From Lomentospora prolificans (taxonomy: Eukaryota; Ascomycota; Sordariomycetes; Microascales; Microascaceae): DNA of 64,000 nucleotides. Numbering within the stretch: position 1 is the stretch's first letter; each line of letters opens with the position of its first letter. A program made the position numbers and the translations under genes. The notes under the pieces were generated by a model. That model was not told the origin of the DNA, did not search any database, and saw only the letters and a program-made list of their open reading frames with translations. The stretch is taken from NCBI GenBank assembly GCA_029532625.1, contig JARFXM010000007.1:620001-684000 (forward strand), written 5' to 3'. Of this stretch, positions 11,670-22,799 are shown in pieces.

Positions 11670-13492
11670 GGTGTGTGGTTTTGATTACGACAGGTTCCTT
11701 TTTTCTTTTTTTTTTCTGGGAAATACCGGTCGAGACTACATGTGATAGCTATCGTCGATGCGAGGAGCTGTTTTGGGTCGGTGAAGGATGAAAATGATAG
11801 GTAATAAATACGGTGATAGCTCATACAATCCTTCTCCAGATTGATTCCCAAGCTATCCAGAGAAAAAAAAAAAAGTATTATTCTTGAGATCATCAAAATG
11901 TCAATGGTATTATGTATTACGTAAGCTATAGCTTCCTTCGGGCCCGCCAACCAATGCACCCATGCACCACGCTTCAATGGTCGTCCAGCCAGGCAGTAGG
12001 CCCCTAACTTGGGAGTCCCAGCGGCCGCCGACCGGGGAAGGCATCGTTGGGCTGAGGTCGGCTCGCAAGAGATAGGAGGTTCTGATTGGTGTCCAAAGTC
12101 GGCCTGGGTTATTATGGCCTAATAACGCGAATGACCTGCGTGTTTTCTTGGGACAAACCTGGCGTCTGCCATTAGGTGCGACAGATGCGCCAATGGCATC
12201 CGGTGGACTGAAGCTCCATGTCGAGGGGGTCCTGGCGTATCTGGGCGCTCCTCACGGGCCCTGGAGCACGCCGGGGTCCGAATCACACAAGTTCAAGGTT
12301 TCTACCTCGGTATAGCCAGCCAGCTTGGCTGGGCGGATGATCGACGTCTTGGAGATTATTATCTCGGTGCGATGCCTCACAATGGAGTTTGTTGTATGGT
12401 CAAGGGCTCACTTATTACCTATCATCGCTGCGGTTTAAGTATCGATGATAGCAGCTGTATTGACAATATACCTACCTTACACAGACAGCCATTACGCTGT
12501 GGGTATAGAGAACATCTAGAGAGGCTCTGTATCCACTGCTGAAAAGCGAGCTGGCATGGAATGAAAGCCACAGCCATGGGTTCTGTGGCATGTTCTATCA
12601 GCTTCGTGTAAGATCCGTGAGCCTTGAGTGATAGAAGATGTATGGACCGCTGGCATCTCCCTAAGTAAATAGAGGAGACTTGAGTCGTTCGCGCAGCTAC
12701 CCGAAGGCTCACACCATAGAACAATGTTAATACCGGCATCTACATTTGAAGTCACATTCCCAGCGACAACTGTTCGTACTTCCAAACTTGCCCAGGCTAC
12801 CGGGCATCAGGCGGAAAGAATGGATGACTGTCCAAGCTATCTCGCTCATAGAGGAGTACAGGCATAGTAAAACCATCGATGCTGTGTTCCGAGGTTTCTG
12901 TACAGATGTTCACAGCCCCCAGAAGTTCTCAAGAGAGATAGCGACAATTGTCAGAGAAGGGGCTTCCGGAGATCTTTTTCTTGGTAATGAATCTTGTTTA
13001 TTCCTAGATGGGTCCGCTGACTCGCATACTGGACGGAAGGGAAGTCTAGCTGCCCGTTTGTTCTCGGGAAACATGCCCTGCGCGCAATACGTGGATGAAG
13101 CAGTCTGGGCTGCCCTGTACCGTCTTAGAGCTTTCGCATTGGTAAAGGAAGGAAGCTCTAGGGAAGACCAGATGCAAGTATATATACTAAACCCCGGTTT
13201 GCGTAAGCCAGGGCATTCAACATGAACTCGAGACATTTCCAGTGGTCGGAGGTCGGGTTTCCTGGCCTGGCTTCCGGGTCCCCGCTTACCTAGAGATTGC
13301 TGATCGGCCACGGATTCCCGCACCGAAATGGAACTCCCGAAACCCCAATCGTCAAATAAGCCGCAATTTTTTTTCTTTTTCTTTTTTCCCTCCGATGGAG
13401 GCTCGAGATGGTTTTCTCTTTTATACGCGCGGGAAAATCAAAGACCTGGTCCTGAAATATCCATAGCATGTCCACTAGCAATACCATCAAAC
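11670..13492. other. Intergenic region between Mpp6 and the OYE gene
   Basis: Divergent promoter space of about 1.8 kb. It contains another CCAGCCAGC-type cluster near 12314. An open frame at about 12746-13225 (plus) lacks an ATG start at its 5' end and has no recognisable domain; I do not call it a gene. Confidence 0.6.
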
Positions 13493-14781
13493 ATGACCAG
13501 CGCTGAAACTAACACCACCGGGCGTCCTATGCAACCCAGCCTCTTCAGTCCGCTGTCTATCAACAATGGGCGAATAACCCTACAGCATCGGGTGGTCATG
13601 GCGCCGATGACTCGCAATCGCGGCGTCCCCCTGGAGGGCGTGGACCGCGTCTGGGTTCCCGATGATCTCGTCGCTACCTACTATAGCCAGCGAGCATCTC
13701 CGGGAGGTCTACTCATCACTGAGGGTATTCCGCCGTCTCCCGAAGCTAGCGGCATGCCCCACGTGCCGGGGCTCTTTCATGAGGCGCAGGTCGAGGGCTG
13801 GAGGAAAGTGGTAGAAGCAGTGCACGCCAAGGGCGGCTACATCTACGCCCAGCTATGGCATGCCGGCCGAGTGGCGCTTCCTCATTTCACCGGATGTGAA
13901 GTTGTTAGCGCGAGCGCCGTACCTTGGGATACGGATGAGAGGTACCCCTTCAGGACCCCGGCCGGAGAGAAAGTTGCCTACCGAGACTTCCCGCCTGTCC
14001 AGATGACAGAGGCACATATAGCAAATACCATTGCCGACTTCACCAAAGCCGCTAAAGAAGTCTTGGATATCGGGTTTGACGGGATAGAAATCAACGGGGG
14101 CAATGGAAACCGTAAGGGACCCGCCTTGTTCTCACAAAACTGAGCATTGCTGAACATGAACTGGTAGTCATCGATCAGTTTCTCCATTCGAATCTCAACA
14201 CTCGCACTGATGCTTATGGCGGGACACCACAAGCTCGTTGCAAGTTCCCACTGGAATTACTCGCGGCGGTGGCTGCCGCAGTTGGCCCTACGAATGTAGC
14301 CATCCGACTGGAGCCTACAGGTCTGTATCAAGGCACTTATGGTGAAGATCGCGTAGAGACGTGGTCTTATCTCTGTGAGAAGATCGCCTCCGTATACCGC
14401 GGCGACCAGAAGCTGTCGTACGTCCACTTTATTGAGCCCCGCTTCGACCGCATCGAGTCGATGCGCGAACGGTTCTCCTGGAGCTTACCCGAGATCTCGA
14501 ACGAGCCGTTCCGGGTGATTCTTTCCGAGGCTGGTATTCCCTGCTTCAGTTGCGGAGGATGGGGCCAGAGCAATCATGGTCGGGCTCTTGCGTCTAGATG
14601 GGACGCGGTAGTTTTTGCCAGGTGGTTCACGAGTAACCCCGACTTGCCAGAGAGGCTGAAGCTGGGAAAGCCGCTTCGGGAGTTTGACCGGAGTCGGTTT
14701 TACGGTAGCTGGGATGGAGTGAGGGAGAGAGGGTACGTTGATTACCCTCGGTGGGATGAAGAGCTTTCAAGGAGGAGTTAG
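13493..14781 (+). CDS. Old Yellow Enzyme-family FMN ene-reductase
   Basis: Flavin-dependent NAD(P)H oxidoreductase of the OYE family, which reduces activated C=C bonds in enones, oxylipins or secondary-metabolite intermediates. Exons 13493-14111 and 14168-14781 are separated by a 56-nt GTAAGG...TAG intron; the product is 410 residues. Visible motifs: the N-terminal FMN segment VVMAPMTRNRG, YAQLWHAGRVA, the strand carrying the substrate-binding pair (residues 199-206), RTDAYGG after the splice, the FMN-phosphate region FSCGGWG, and the C-terminal SNPDLPERLKLGKPL. In the catalytic segment the usual H-x-x-N-x-Y reads N201-G-G-N204-G-N206: the first His and the proton-donating Tyr are both Asn, while the middle Asn is kept. 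I chose the ATG at 13493 because upstream in-frame sequence is Phe-rich low complexity. The next two genes lie on the same strand. Confidence 0.92.
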
Positions 14782-15770
14782 TCTTTTGAGTTGAACTGCC
14801 ACGCCACAGCTGAAGTATGGGCGGGCAGATGTTGTGATATGATTATATATTGCTAAAGGCGATTGTTTAGCTCGCGTTCTCGTGCTTCCGAGGAGGAACT
14901 GCTCCTTGCCTTATTTAGGACATTCTTCTACTCTTATGTCCTGTATGCGAACACCTCAAGCTCTGGCACACGACGTTGATAGGTGGGCAGAGGACCTGAC
15001 CTCCTAAATACGCCTTCTCTTTCGTCAGTCGCATCCAGTGACCTCGATTCTGCTTGCATATAACTGCGTACTTATGAGAAGAGCAGGAGACATGGGTGTG
15101 TCGCTTTACACTGAATGCTCAAGGGATAAGTCGACCTCCTCCAACTCTTGTCATGGATGTTTGCGTGTCATCGACCAAGGGCCTAGATGACTACCCTCAC
15201 CGCTATACCAGCATCTAATGTCATCAAGAAGTTATTGAATTACCACGGAGCTGGCTCTTGTTTGGTCATCTACAAGGTGGGATTTTATCACATTCAACCC
15301 TGGTATCTGCATCACTTCCCTTTCCGAACTTCCGGAACCTCCTCACGAGGCGAAGCTGGAGCTCGACGCCTCACGCTTCACTGCAATGTTTATATGGCAG
15401 CAGGGGCCACCCCTAATTGCACAGTTGACAATATTTCTCTCGCAGCAGGGTGGTTTGGAAAGCTTACGCTTCATCCCGTTCCGTGCAGTATGTAATGGAT
15501 ACTGGAGGTACCGGACGGATATACTGAGGTCGAGAATGTTATTGGACAGAGAAAAATCTCGAGCAACCATCCCTGGTCAAGGTACTGAGGGTAATACTTG
15601 TAGAATACCAAGACTGCTGCGGGAATTTTTTCTGGTTCGTCTAACATTCTAAACCTGTATAAAAAAGAGTCAGCCACTCGTGGGCGGAAGGAGATGGTTA
15701 ATACCTGGCTTCTCTCCGTAGTCCATGGTGGTTCGCGAACCGGGCGTCCTCAGACGTATATCTGCTGAAC
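14782..15770. other. Intergenic region between OYE and kinase-like gene
   Basis: About 1 kb. I see no gene, RNA or repeat. A GGTTCGCGAACC palindrome lies just upstream of the kinase-like start (about 15729-15740). Confidence 0.6.
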
Positions 15771-17441
15771 ATGGATCCGCATTCTCCAGATCAGCATTGT
15801 GACTCGGGCGAAGGTGAAGGGGAGGCGTTTGTCGTTTTCAAACTGCTCGACGGAATCCGCCAAGTTGCGCTGCGCCTCGAGTCTCGCCTCTCGGCCTGCA
15901 ATAGTGAACAGTCCACCGCTAGATTGATCCGGAAGCACATCCTCGAAGACCTTCTACCCTCATGTCTACAGTACGTTGATATAGTATCTCAGTACCTTCC
16001 CCAGTGGGAGAAGGTACTAACCAGGACGTCTGGTACTTGCTGTATAAGGGCCAGCTTCTCCGATGCACTGAGCTCATCGGGCAAATCAAGGATCTCTACC
16101 ACCTCGTTCAATCCGAGCCCGACGGAAGCAATTTTGACGATTTGAACGCCATGTACGGTGACCTAAATATACGACGGAATGCTTCCCCCGAGCACCAAGC
16201 TACCTGGACAACAAAGACCGCACGTGTTGTGGAGGATCTATCCAAGTGCTTTCCCGCCATTCTCGGCCCCATCGCCTCCGATATAGACTATTGGCGTGGC
16301 GTACCGCCGGACAGCCCCCCGGTCTTGCCGGATTCCTTTGGCGACGACTCCGATGTATTGTGAGTGCTATCAATTTCGACCCTTTCATCATCCGTTGCTA
16401 CGAAATCACACCAGACCGGTAGACTACGTCGGCTTAAGTGCTTTTTTGTGCCAGTACGAACAGTCAAGAGAACAGAGAGCAGCTCCTTGCCGTGTCAAAC
16501 CTTATGCTCGCCCAGTACAGACCACGATACATACACCAATATAACGGCCAGCCACCGTACAGGTGGGACGATAAAGACGATCCAGCTATGGGAAGCTACG
16601 GACTGGTAAGAAAGGCCGTTTCCACCTTGACTGGCGAGACGGTAGCCGTGAAAACCCACATCAAGGTGTCCAGCCGTAAGAATGACAAGGCTCGCGAAGC
16701 GACAGTCCGAGAGCTCGGACTGCTAGAGGTTTGCGATCACCCCAACCTCATCCGGCTCGTCGACGCCTACGAAACCCCGGATCACAAAATCCATTTCGTT
16801 ATGAAGCCCTGGGCGCCGTATACGCTGCTCAATCTTCTTACCAGGGATGAGGCTGTCATCAAGACCGACTGTCCGTGGTTTGAACCTGGCGGAGCCAGTC
16901 GACGCAGATTATACTCAGAATCATGTTGGAACTCTCTGATGGGGTGAACTACCTGCATCGTATCTTCGTCAAGCACAAGGATATCAAGCCAGAAAATATC
17001 CTGCTGCATAACGAGAGTTCCAGTATGATCCGTCCCGTCATCACCGATCTTGGCGTAAGCAAGATTTTTAAACAAGGTGGGCCGACAAACTACACGGAGA
17101 GCACCTATACCTACCTCGCCTTCGAGCAGCTCGCCAACTCCGAGAGCAGCTTGAAGTCGGACCTTTGGCAGCTTGGGTGCTGCTTTGCGCTGCTGCTGTC
17201 CTTGTCGTGCGGTGGATTTGCAGGCGTGGACAGGCTGTGGAACTCTTTTGAGGATACCGAGGATCAGAGGTTGTGCAACATTGCAAAGGAGCTGGATCAC
17301 GTCATGCCTGTTCTGGAGGAAGTCTGCTCACTTCAGCCGGGTGCGCTGCGTGTGGTAAAGGGGATGTTGCAAAAGGAGCCTGGGCCTCGATGGGAATCTC
17401 GGATTGTCACGGAGGAGCTGCGCAAGCTGGTTGGCAAGTAG
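15771..17441 (+). CDS. Fungal Ser/Thr protein kinase-like protein with helical N-terminal domain; one unresolved frame joint
   Basis: N-terminal half: helix-rich, Leu-rich region without a named domain. C-terminal half: a kinase fold with Gly-loop GSYGLV, lysine motif VAVKTH, alpha-C Glu in VRELGLLE, catalytic loop HKDIKPENIL, metal motif DLG (normally DFG) and LAFEQ in place of APE. The catalytic Asp, Lys and Asn are present, so activity is possible. Proposed exons are 15771-15983, 16049-16359 and 16455 onward. The second intron (GTGAGT...CCAG, 95 nt) is well supported by frame; the first (GTATCT...TATAAG, with TACTAAC inside) is a best guess. Near 16875-16922 the frame changes between ...CPWFEPGGAS and IMLELSDGVNYLH. 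Only a non-typical 44-nt intron (16875-16918) or a single-base lesion explains it, so this may be a pseudogene or contain a sequence error. It sits between OYE and SDR genes on the same strand. Confidence 0.66.
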
Positions 17442-18034
17442 GAGTTCAGACTCCTACGTCAGGATGCTATCTCGAAGAGAGGTAAAATCTTGACCCTGCG
17501 TACCAACAGTGCTCGACCAACTCAATAAACAAGGGCCACACTCTAATTGGTATCCTAGGGCCTGGCGAGTAGGATTGCCAGCATTGGAACTTAATGTGGT
17601 GCCTGGCCACTGTGGATACTGATGTCAAAGTGGCTAATGACTGCGAAGAGCTCCGCTGAAAGGGCGCTTCTTTTCCATCCGTTCGAGGTGCATGAACAGC
17701 GAGCCCGTGCAGAGTGTAAGCAGCGTGGATGTTCATGGAACCATCAACGACATCGAAAGTACGGAAATCACGACCGGGGAACACGTCTGCGGCCAAATAA
17801 TAGCCCGAGTTCACTAATTTAATCGGATTCTAATTGGACATATTGAGATCATGATGATAAATCAAGACGAAAGGAGTTTTGGGCGTCTCTGCTATTCATT
17901 GAATCGCGTATAAGCTGGAAACGTTTGTGCTCCAACTATAAAATATGTGGTTGAAATGCCCCAACCCAAAACATAGGCGCTCCTTGAGAGTAGGTATGAA
18001 TATCATAGTGGATACGAGGAATCACTACGAAACG
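17442..18034. other. Intergenic region between kinase-like gene and SDR
   Basis: About 0.6 kb. It holds the 3' flank of the kinase-like gene and the promoter of the SDR gene, with a TATA-like box at 17937-17942. Nothing else recognised. Confidence 0.6.
17937..17942 (+). promoter_or_regulatory. TATA-like box upstream of the SDR gene
   Basis: TATAAA about 95 nt before the chosen ATG. It overlaps the codon just before an alternative in-frame ATG at 17945, which argues that translation starts further downstream. Confidence 0.4.
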
Positions 18035-19263
18035 ATGGCTTCTAATCACGATTCTACATTAGCCCCAGGCGCAGCCATCTTACTCACAGGAGTCAACGGG
18101 TTCATCGGTAGCCACGTTGCCGACCAACTCCTTAGCGCAGGGTATTCTGTGCGAGGAGTTGCTCGAAACCCGGCTGCAGCATCATGGATGACGGACTACC
18201 TTGACAAGAAATACGGCGAGGGCAAGTTCCAAGTCCTCGGTATCACCGACTTCACGGCCCCAGGGGCGTTTGACTCGGCCCTCAAAGGTATCTCTCTCTC
18301 TCTCTCTACAGCTGACTATTTACTCCATGGCAGAAAACTAAGTCTGCCTCGTAGGAGTCTCCGGGGTCATACACACCGCGTCCGACATGACCATGGGTCC
18401 AGATCCACACAAGGTCATCACACCCACGATCACAGCAACCCTCAACTTGCTACAAGCCGCCTCTAAACACCCAGGCGTAAAGCGGTTCGTCCTCACGTCC
18501 TCCTGCGCTGCGGCTGCTAACCCGACGTCCGGGGTCGCCCGCAAAATCGACGGCAACACGTGGAACGAGGAAGCCGTCGAGCAAGCCTGGGCGCCTCCGC
18601 CGTACGAGCCCTCGCGCGGGTTTCCGGTGTACGCTGCGAGCAAGATGCAGAGTGAGCAAGAGGCATGGAAGTGGTACGGCGAAAACAAGCCGGGCTTTGT
18701 CCTCAACGCGGGTTCGTACTCGGCCTGGTGTACCCTAAAACACACGCTAACAGGAAGTGAGCAGTCCTTCCGGCCATGACGATTGGCAAAAGTTTGGTCC
18801 CTGATGCGCAAGGTCATCCATCTACATCTGGCCTTATTCAAGCACTATTCAACGGCGACACGGAGTCTGTCACCGGTGCTGCCCAGTGTACGAGACGGCC
18901 CCGCCCCCCTTTTCGGTCGATCTCTTTCCCGTCTATAGGCGTTCCACGCTGACCCACGCACAAGACTTTTTTGTAGATGTCCAGGATAACGCTCGCCTAC
19001 ACGTGGCAGCTCTGGCAAATCCGAGTATCCGCGACAAGCGCATATTCGCCTACGCCGCCCCATACAACTGGAGAGGCGTGCAGAGAATTCTTCGAGAGTT
19101 GTACCCAGGCAAAACATTTGGAGCCGACATCGAAGATGCCGAGCTTAATCGCAGCGAGATCGTCCTCGCACCTACGGCCGAGATGTGGCTAAAGGATATG
19201 GGGCGGCCAGGTTGGACGACTCTGGAACAGAGTGTCAAGTTGAACACAGAGGACCTTTCTTGA
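18035..19263 (+). CDS. Extended SDR: NAD(P)-dependent aldehyde/ketone reductase (dihydroflavonol-4-reductase-like)
   Basis: Reductase of the extended short-chain dehydrogenase family (Gre2/DFR/aldehyde reductase II type), which reduces aldehydes or ketones with NADPH. Four exons: 18035-18287, 18355-18711, 18765-18887 and 18965-19263; introns of 67, 53 and 77 nt; 343 residues. The joints restore family sequence, for example GAAQ|YFFVDVQDNARLHV across the third intron. Motifs: Rossmann LLTGVNGFIGSH near the N-terminus (TGxxGxxG), TSSCAAA for the catalytic Ser, and YAASK for the YxxxK pair. The ATG at 18035 has an ACGATGGC context; in-frame ATGs at 17945 and 17996 would add up to 30 residues, but the first lies on a TATA-like box. 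The first intron starts with a CT repeat. Substrate cannot be told from sequence. It may work with the OYE, which is co-oriented about 3.3 kb upstream. Confidence 0.92.
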
Positions 19264-19977
19264 TGAGAGAGCTACTTGCCAGGCGAGGTTTAGATTTGGA
19301 CCGGTTATCTGACATCAACTGCTTAACCACCCCAGCCGCCCGGGAATCTAGCAACGGGGTAATAGCATCCTACGCAGGCTGGGCATCCTGTGTCGATGCG
19401 AGGACCTATGAAGTAGATCAGATCAGTTTGACGAAATGGGAAAATGGAAATGAAATCCCCGCTGTATATTCCTCGACTTTGAACTTTATGTGATCTGGGC
19501 GTCCTAACGGCCCAGCGAACTTTGGCTGAAAAGTCATCTGTGATTTAAGACGCTGTTATCGACGGCATCCACATTTGATTGATTTCCATGGGCCTAGAAC
19601 ATTTACACGTCTACTAGCCACTTTTGACCCTCACAAATTGAAAGTTAGAGAACGAAGGGGAATAAAAATTGCATTGCATCGATGTGGAATTAAAGACATG
19701 GGTCCAAGAGGCAAGTAAATGGGTAATAGCTGGATGCTTGTTGGTCAATAGCAGCTCTGCCTCGCATCAAAAGTAGGACAACAGCCAGCGTATTAGGTAC
19801 AGTACAAAGTAGTACCACAGCCGTTTCACGTGACGAAATTCCGATGGGTCCAGAAAACGGCATCCTCGACATCTCCATCTAAATTCCCCAAACGCAAGCA
19901 AGCGGACGCTTCCACCCCCCGACCGAACCATAAGGCTCCCCCGGATACCAAACGCAAAAAGAAAAAAACCAAGAAAA
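19264..19977. other. Intergenic region between SDR and NDUFS6-type gene
   Basis: About 0.7 kb. I see no gene, RNA gene or repeat of note. Confidence 0.6.
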
Positions 19978-20404
19978 ATGTCGACCGCTTCGCTGAGAAC
20001 GCTCGGCAGCCTCACCCGCCGCCTGCGCGTGCCCTCCCGGGCCTTCACGACCACGGCGCGCCAATTCGAGGCTCCCACGCAGAACAGCGTCCCCGTCGAG
20101 GCCGAGGTCGAACCCAAGGCCGTTGCGCAGCAGGCTCCCAACAGGGTTGGTGTTTGGGCTCGTGGGCAGAAGCCGAGGGCTCAGGCTATGACTGGTCCTC
20201 GCTTTGAGCAGACGGACCTTGCTGTTCAGGTGAGTTGGAGCTGAGGAAGCGGGAAAAGAAGGGGATCTATGTAATATGATGCACGAGGGCCCAGAGGAGG
20301 TCAATTAGGATGGGAGAGGGGTGTCAATTGGATTTGGATAGAGAGAGAGAGAGAGAGAGAGAGGGAGGGAGAGGGGGAGAGAGAGAGAGAGAGAGAGGGA
20401 GGGA

Positions 20405-20450
<46 letters not shown>

Positions 20451-20864
20451 GAGGGAGAGAGAGAGATGGAGAGGGGGAGGAAGAGAGAGAGAGGCGGAGC
20501 TCGGAATGTTTGCTAATGCGTTTGCTCTGCTAGCCCCAACCCTACGCCGCTATCGAGCTCATCCACCAGCAGCCCGTCAGGTGGACGCACGACCGAGTCG
20601 TTGCCTGCGACGGCGGCGGCGGCCCTACCGGCCATCCTAGGATCTATATCAACACCGATAAGGCCGAGATTGCGACTTGCGGCTACTGCGGAATCCCTTT
20701 TGTGAGTGTCATCGGGCTTTGTGGCCCCCCTCGGTCACGGTTATCGGCGCACGAGCGTTTTGACATATCCTTGTGTGACGAGCTGCTAACCTGCCTTCTA
20801 GGCCAACGAGCACCACAGGAAGCACCTCGAGTCCCTTCCCCAGACCTCCTACCCTCTTGAATAA
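19978..20864 (+). CDS. NDUFS6: Mitochondrial complex I zinc-finger subunit, NDUFS6/NUMM family
   Basis: Accessory subunit of NADH:ubiquinone oxidoreductase in the peripheral arm; it binds zinc and is needed late in complex I assembly. Exons 19978-20229, 20534-20701 and 20802-20864; 160 residues. The N-terminus is Arg/Ser/Leu-rich without acidic residues, a mitochondrial presequence (LTRRLRVPSRAFTTTARQF). The C-terminal domain carries the family signature ACDGGGGPTGHPRIYIN followed by CGYCGIPF, giving the C-H-C-C zinc ligands, and ends HHRKHLESLP. All joints are in phase, with GTGAGT donors at both introns. Intron 1 is 304 nt, unusually long here because it contains a GA-rich microsatellite of about 150 nt. 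Confidence 0.95.
20341..20493. repeat. Imperfect (GA)n microsatellite inside intron 1 of the NDUFS6-type gene
   Basis: About 150 nt almost purely of G and A in GA/GGGA units on the plus (sense) strand. It is wholly intronic; any open frame here is an artefact of low complexity. Confidence 0.95.
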
Positions 20865-21459
20865 ATGATTGAAGCCGCGGGGGGTGGCGTTGGCGATAGA
20901 AGGGGAGGTTTGTACAGCTAGAATGGGGGAGGGAATAGACCCGCTACTGTCTGGTGCCACGGTGCATGTGTTGTAGAAAGCGGCACGGGTAGCACTCTTG
21001 TGTGTAAATATCAAATTTCTAAGACTTTCCAATTTCAAGCGAATCCCGTATTACCTCGAGGAGAGTGATAATATCAGATCTGTCGACGGAATAGCCAGCA
21101 ATGTGTTGCGATTCGGGAAATCGCCGCAGTCCACTGCGCTTTCTTCGCTGGCTGTATACTTAGCGACACAGTCACGCACGACCTCATCATACTCTCCCGC
21201 CACGCCGACCGATGCGCCAATTTTTTATCTCCCAAGCTGGCAAGCAGCAACCAATGCCGGGAAATGATGTCAACCAGACAGCCAGTTTCACCTCCCGCCT
21301 CAAGACACCATCAATTTCAACCACCTTAAACCCATCCCAGCACCCGGCCCCCAAGCCCCACCAAGCAACTACTCTCTCTTACGTTATGAGCCAGCTTGAG
21401 AACACCTTAAAGCTAGCTAGCTATTAGCTCACTTCCCAAATCCCGCTCCAACACCCCAA
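20865..21459. other. Intergenic region between NDUFS6-type and UPF0047 genes
   Basis: About 0.6 kb holding the 3' flank of one gene and the promoter of the next. Nothing else recognised; the sequence just before 21460 is C/A-rich. Confidence 0.6.
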
Positions 21460-22301
21460 ATGCCATCCTCACCCTCCGCCAACTCCGCCCTCACAACAAC
21501 CCTCATCATCCTCCTCATAACCCTCGCCTTCTTCCCAAACCTCTTCCACACCCTCACCACCCTCCCCTTCACCATCCTCGCCCACATCTTCATCCCCCAC
21601 CACCAACAAAGCTCCGGTCCACCACCGCCAACCCCGCCGACAATGTGGTTCCAGAAACAATTCGCCCTGCCCGCCCGCTCCCGCGGCTCCTACCTCATCA
21701 CCGACACCGTCCTCCACCAGCTCCCCGAGATCGCGGAGTACAAGGTCGGCCTGCTGAACCTCTTCGTCCAGCATACCAGCTGCGCGCTTAGCCTCAACGA
21801 GAACTGGGACGAGGATGTTCGGCATGATATGACGGATGCGCTGGAGCGCATTGCGCCGTATGAGGGGGAGAAGGGCGAGGAGATTTATAGGCATAATGCT
21901 GAGGGGAGGGATGATATGCCGGTGAGTTCCTTTTTTTTTTCCTTTTTCCTTTTCCCCTCCCCCTCTCTTTTTGTCCTTGAATTTCTTCTAGGTTCTGCGA
22001 TGGCCAGCGACGGATAAGTGATTAGTGCTAATGAGCTTCTGCAGGCGCATATCAAGAGCTCGCTTATTGGCGCAAGCGTAACGATTCCAATCAAGGACGG
22101 AAAGCTTGTAAGTTTACTTCCCAGTGACAAAATATGCCCAAGAAACCCCCTTCCCCAGCGAGCATCTCAATATCTAGAAGAGTAGCGATTCACAACTACT
22201 AGGCAACCGGAACATGGCAAGGCATATGGTACCTCGAATTCCGAGCCATGAAGCACACGCGCAAGATCATGGCCACGATCCAAGGCGAAAAATACCAATG
22301 A
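21460..22301 (+). CDS. UPF0047/YjbQ-family protein with N-terminal hydrophobic extension
   Basis: The family's Escherichia coli member YjbQ has weak thiamine-phosphate synthase activity; its eukaryotic role is unknown. Exons 21460-21921, 22045-22107 and 22203-22301; 207 residues, all joints phase 0. The domain begins at MWFQKQFALPARSRG (residue 62) and shows FVQHTSCALSLNEN, HIKSSLIGASVTIPI and the terminal GTWQGIWYLEFR, all typical. Before it lie 61 residues with a hydrophobic stretch (TLIILLITLAFF) and a Pro-rich linker, which would anchor or target the protein. A second start at the internal ATG (about 21643) would give the plain cytosolic domain. The family call is firm; which start is used is not. 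Confidence 0.9.
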
Positions 22302-22799
22302 GATACGGACGAGGCGCCTGTCTCAAGAATATAGCTGGCTTATGAGAGACGGCACAGAAGAGAGGAGGCAACCTTGGGTGTAAAGAAGAAAAGAGAAAAA
22401 AAGAACAGAAAGAAAAAGTGAAGAATCCCTATAGCTATGGTTCTTGTCTGCTACGAAAAGAGTGGGACTAGAAACTTATAATATGCCGGCCGTAGAGTAA
22501 GAGAAAAGAGAAAACGAACTGGAACGGAGCCTTCTTCTTCTTCTTCTTCTTGGATTACTCTATCGTACATGCATAGTTTTTTAATGCTGCAAATACCCCC
22601 GTATACGCCAGAACTCCCGGGCTTTTTGTCTGCGCTCTGATTCCTATCCTCCGATGCTCCCCTTCCAGTAATAGGCATCCTACACTGTTTCTCGGAGCCC
22701 TGTGCGATTCATCTCGTTCCCGCCTCTTGCTCCGTCTGGTATATGGAAACCATCCTCCGCTCAACCCGAAACCTATGTTATTGCAGCCGTCCTCCGAAC
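22302..22799. other. Convergent intergenic region with CTT microsatellite
   Basis: The UPF0047 gene and the CFIm25 gene converge here, so it holds two 3' flanks. A (CTT)7 microsatellite lies at 22531-22551. No gene seen. Confidence 0.65.

Noticed and set aside
12746..13225. 159-codon plus-strand open frame upstream of the OYE
   Set aside because: Begins with TTG, lacks a recognisable domain and has no clear splice partners.
20310..20516. Open frame of alternating Arg and Glu
   Set aside because: It is translation of the intronic GA microsatellite.
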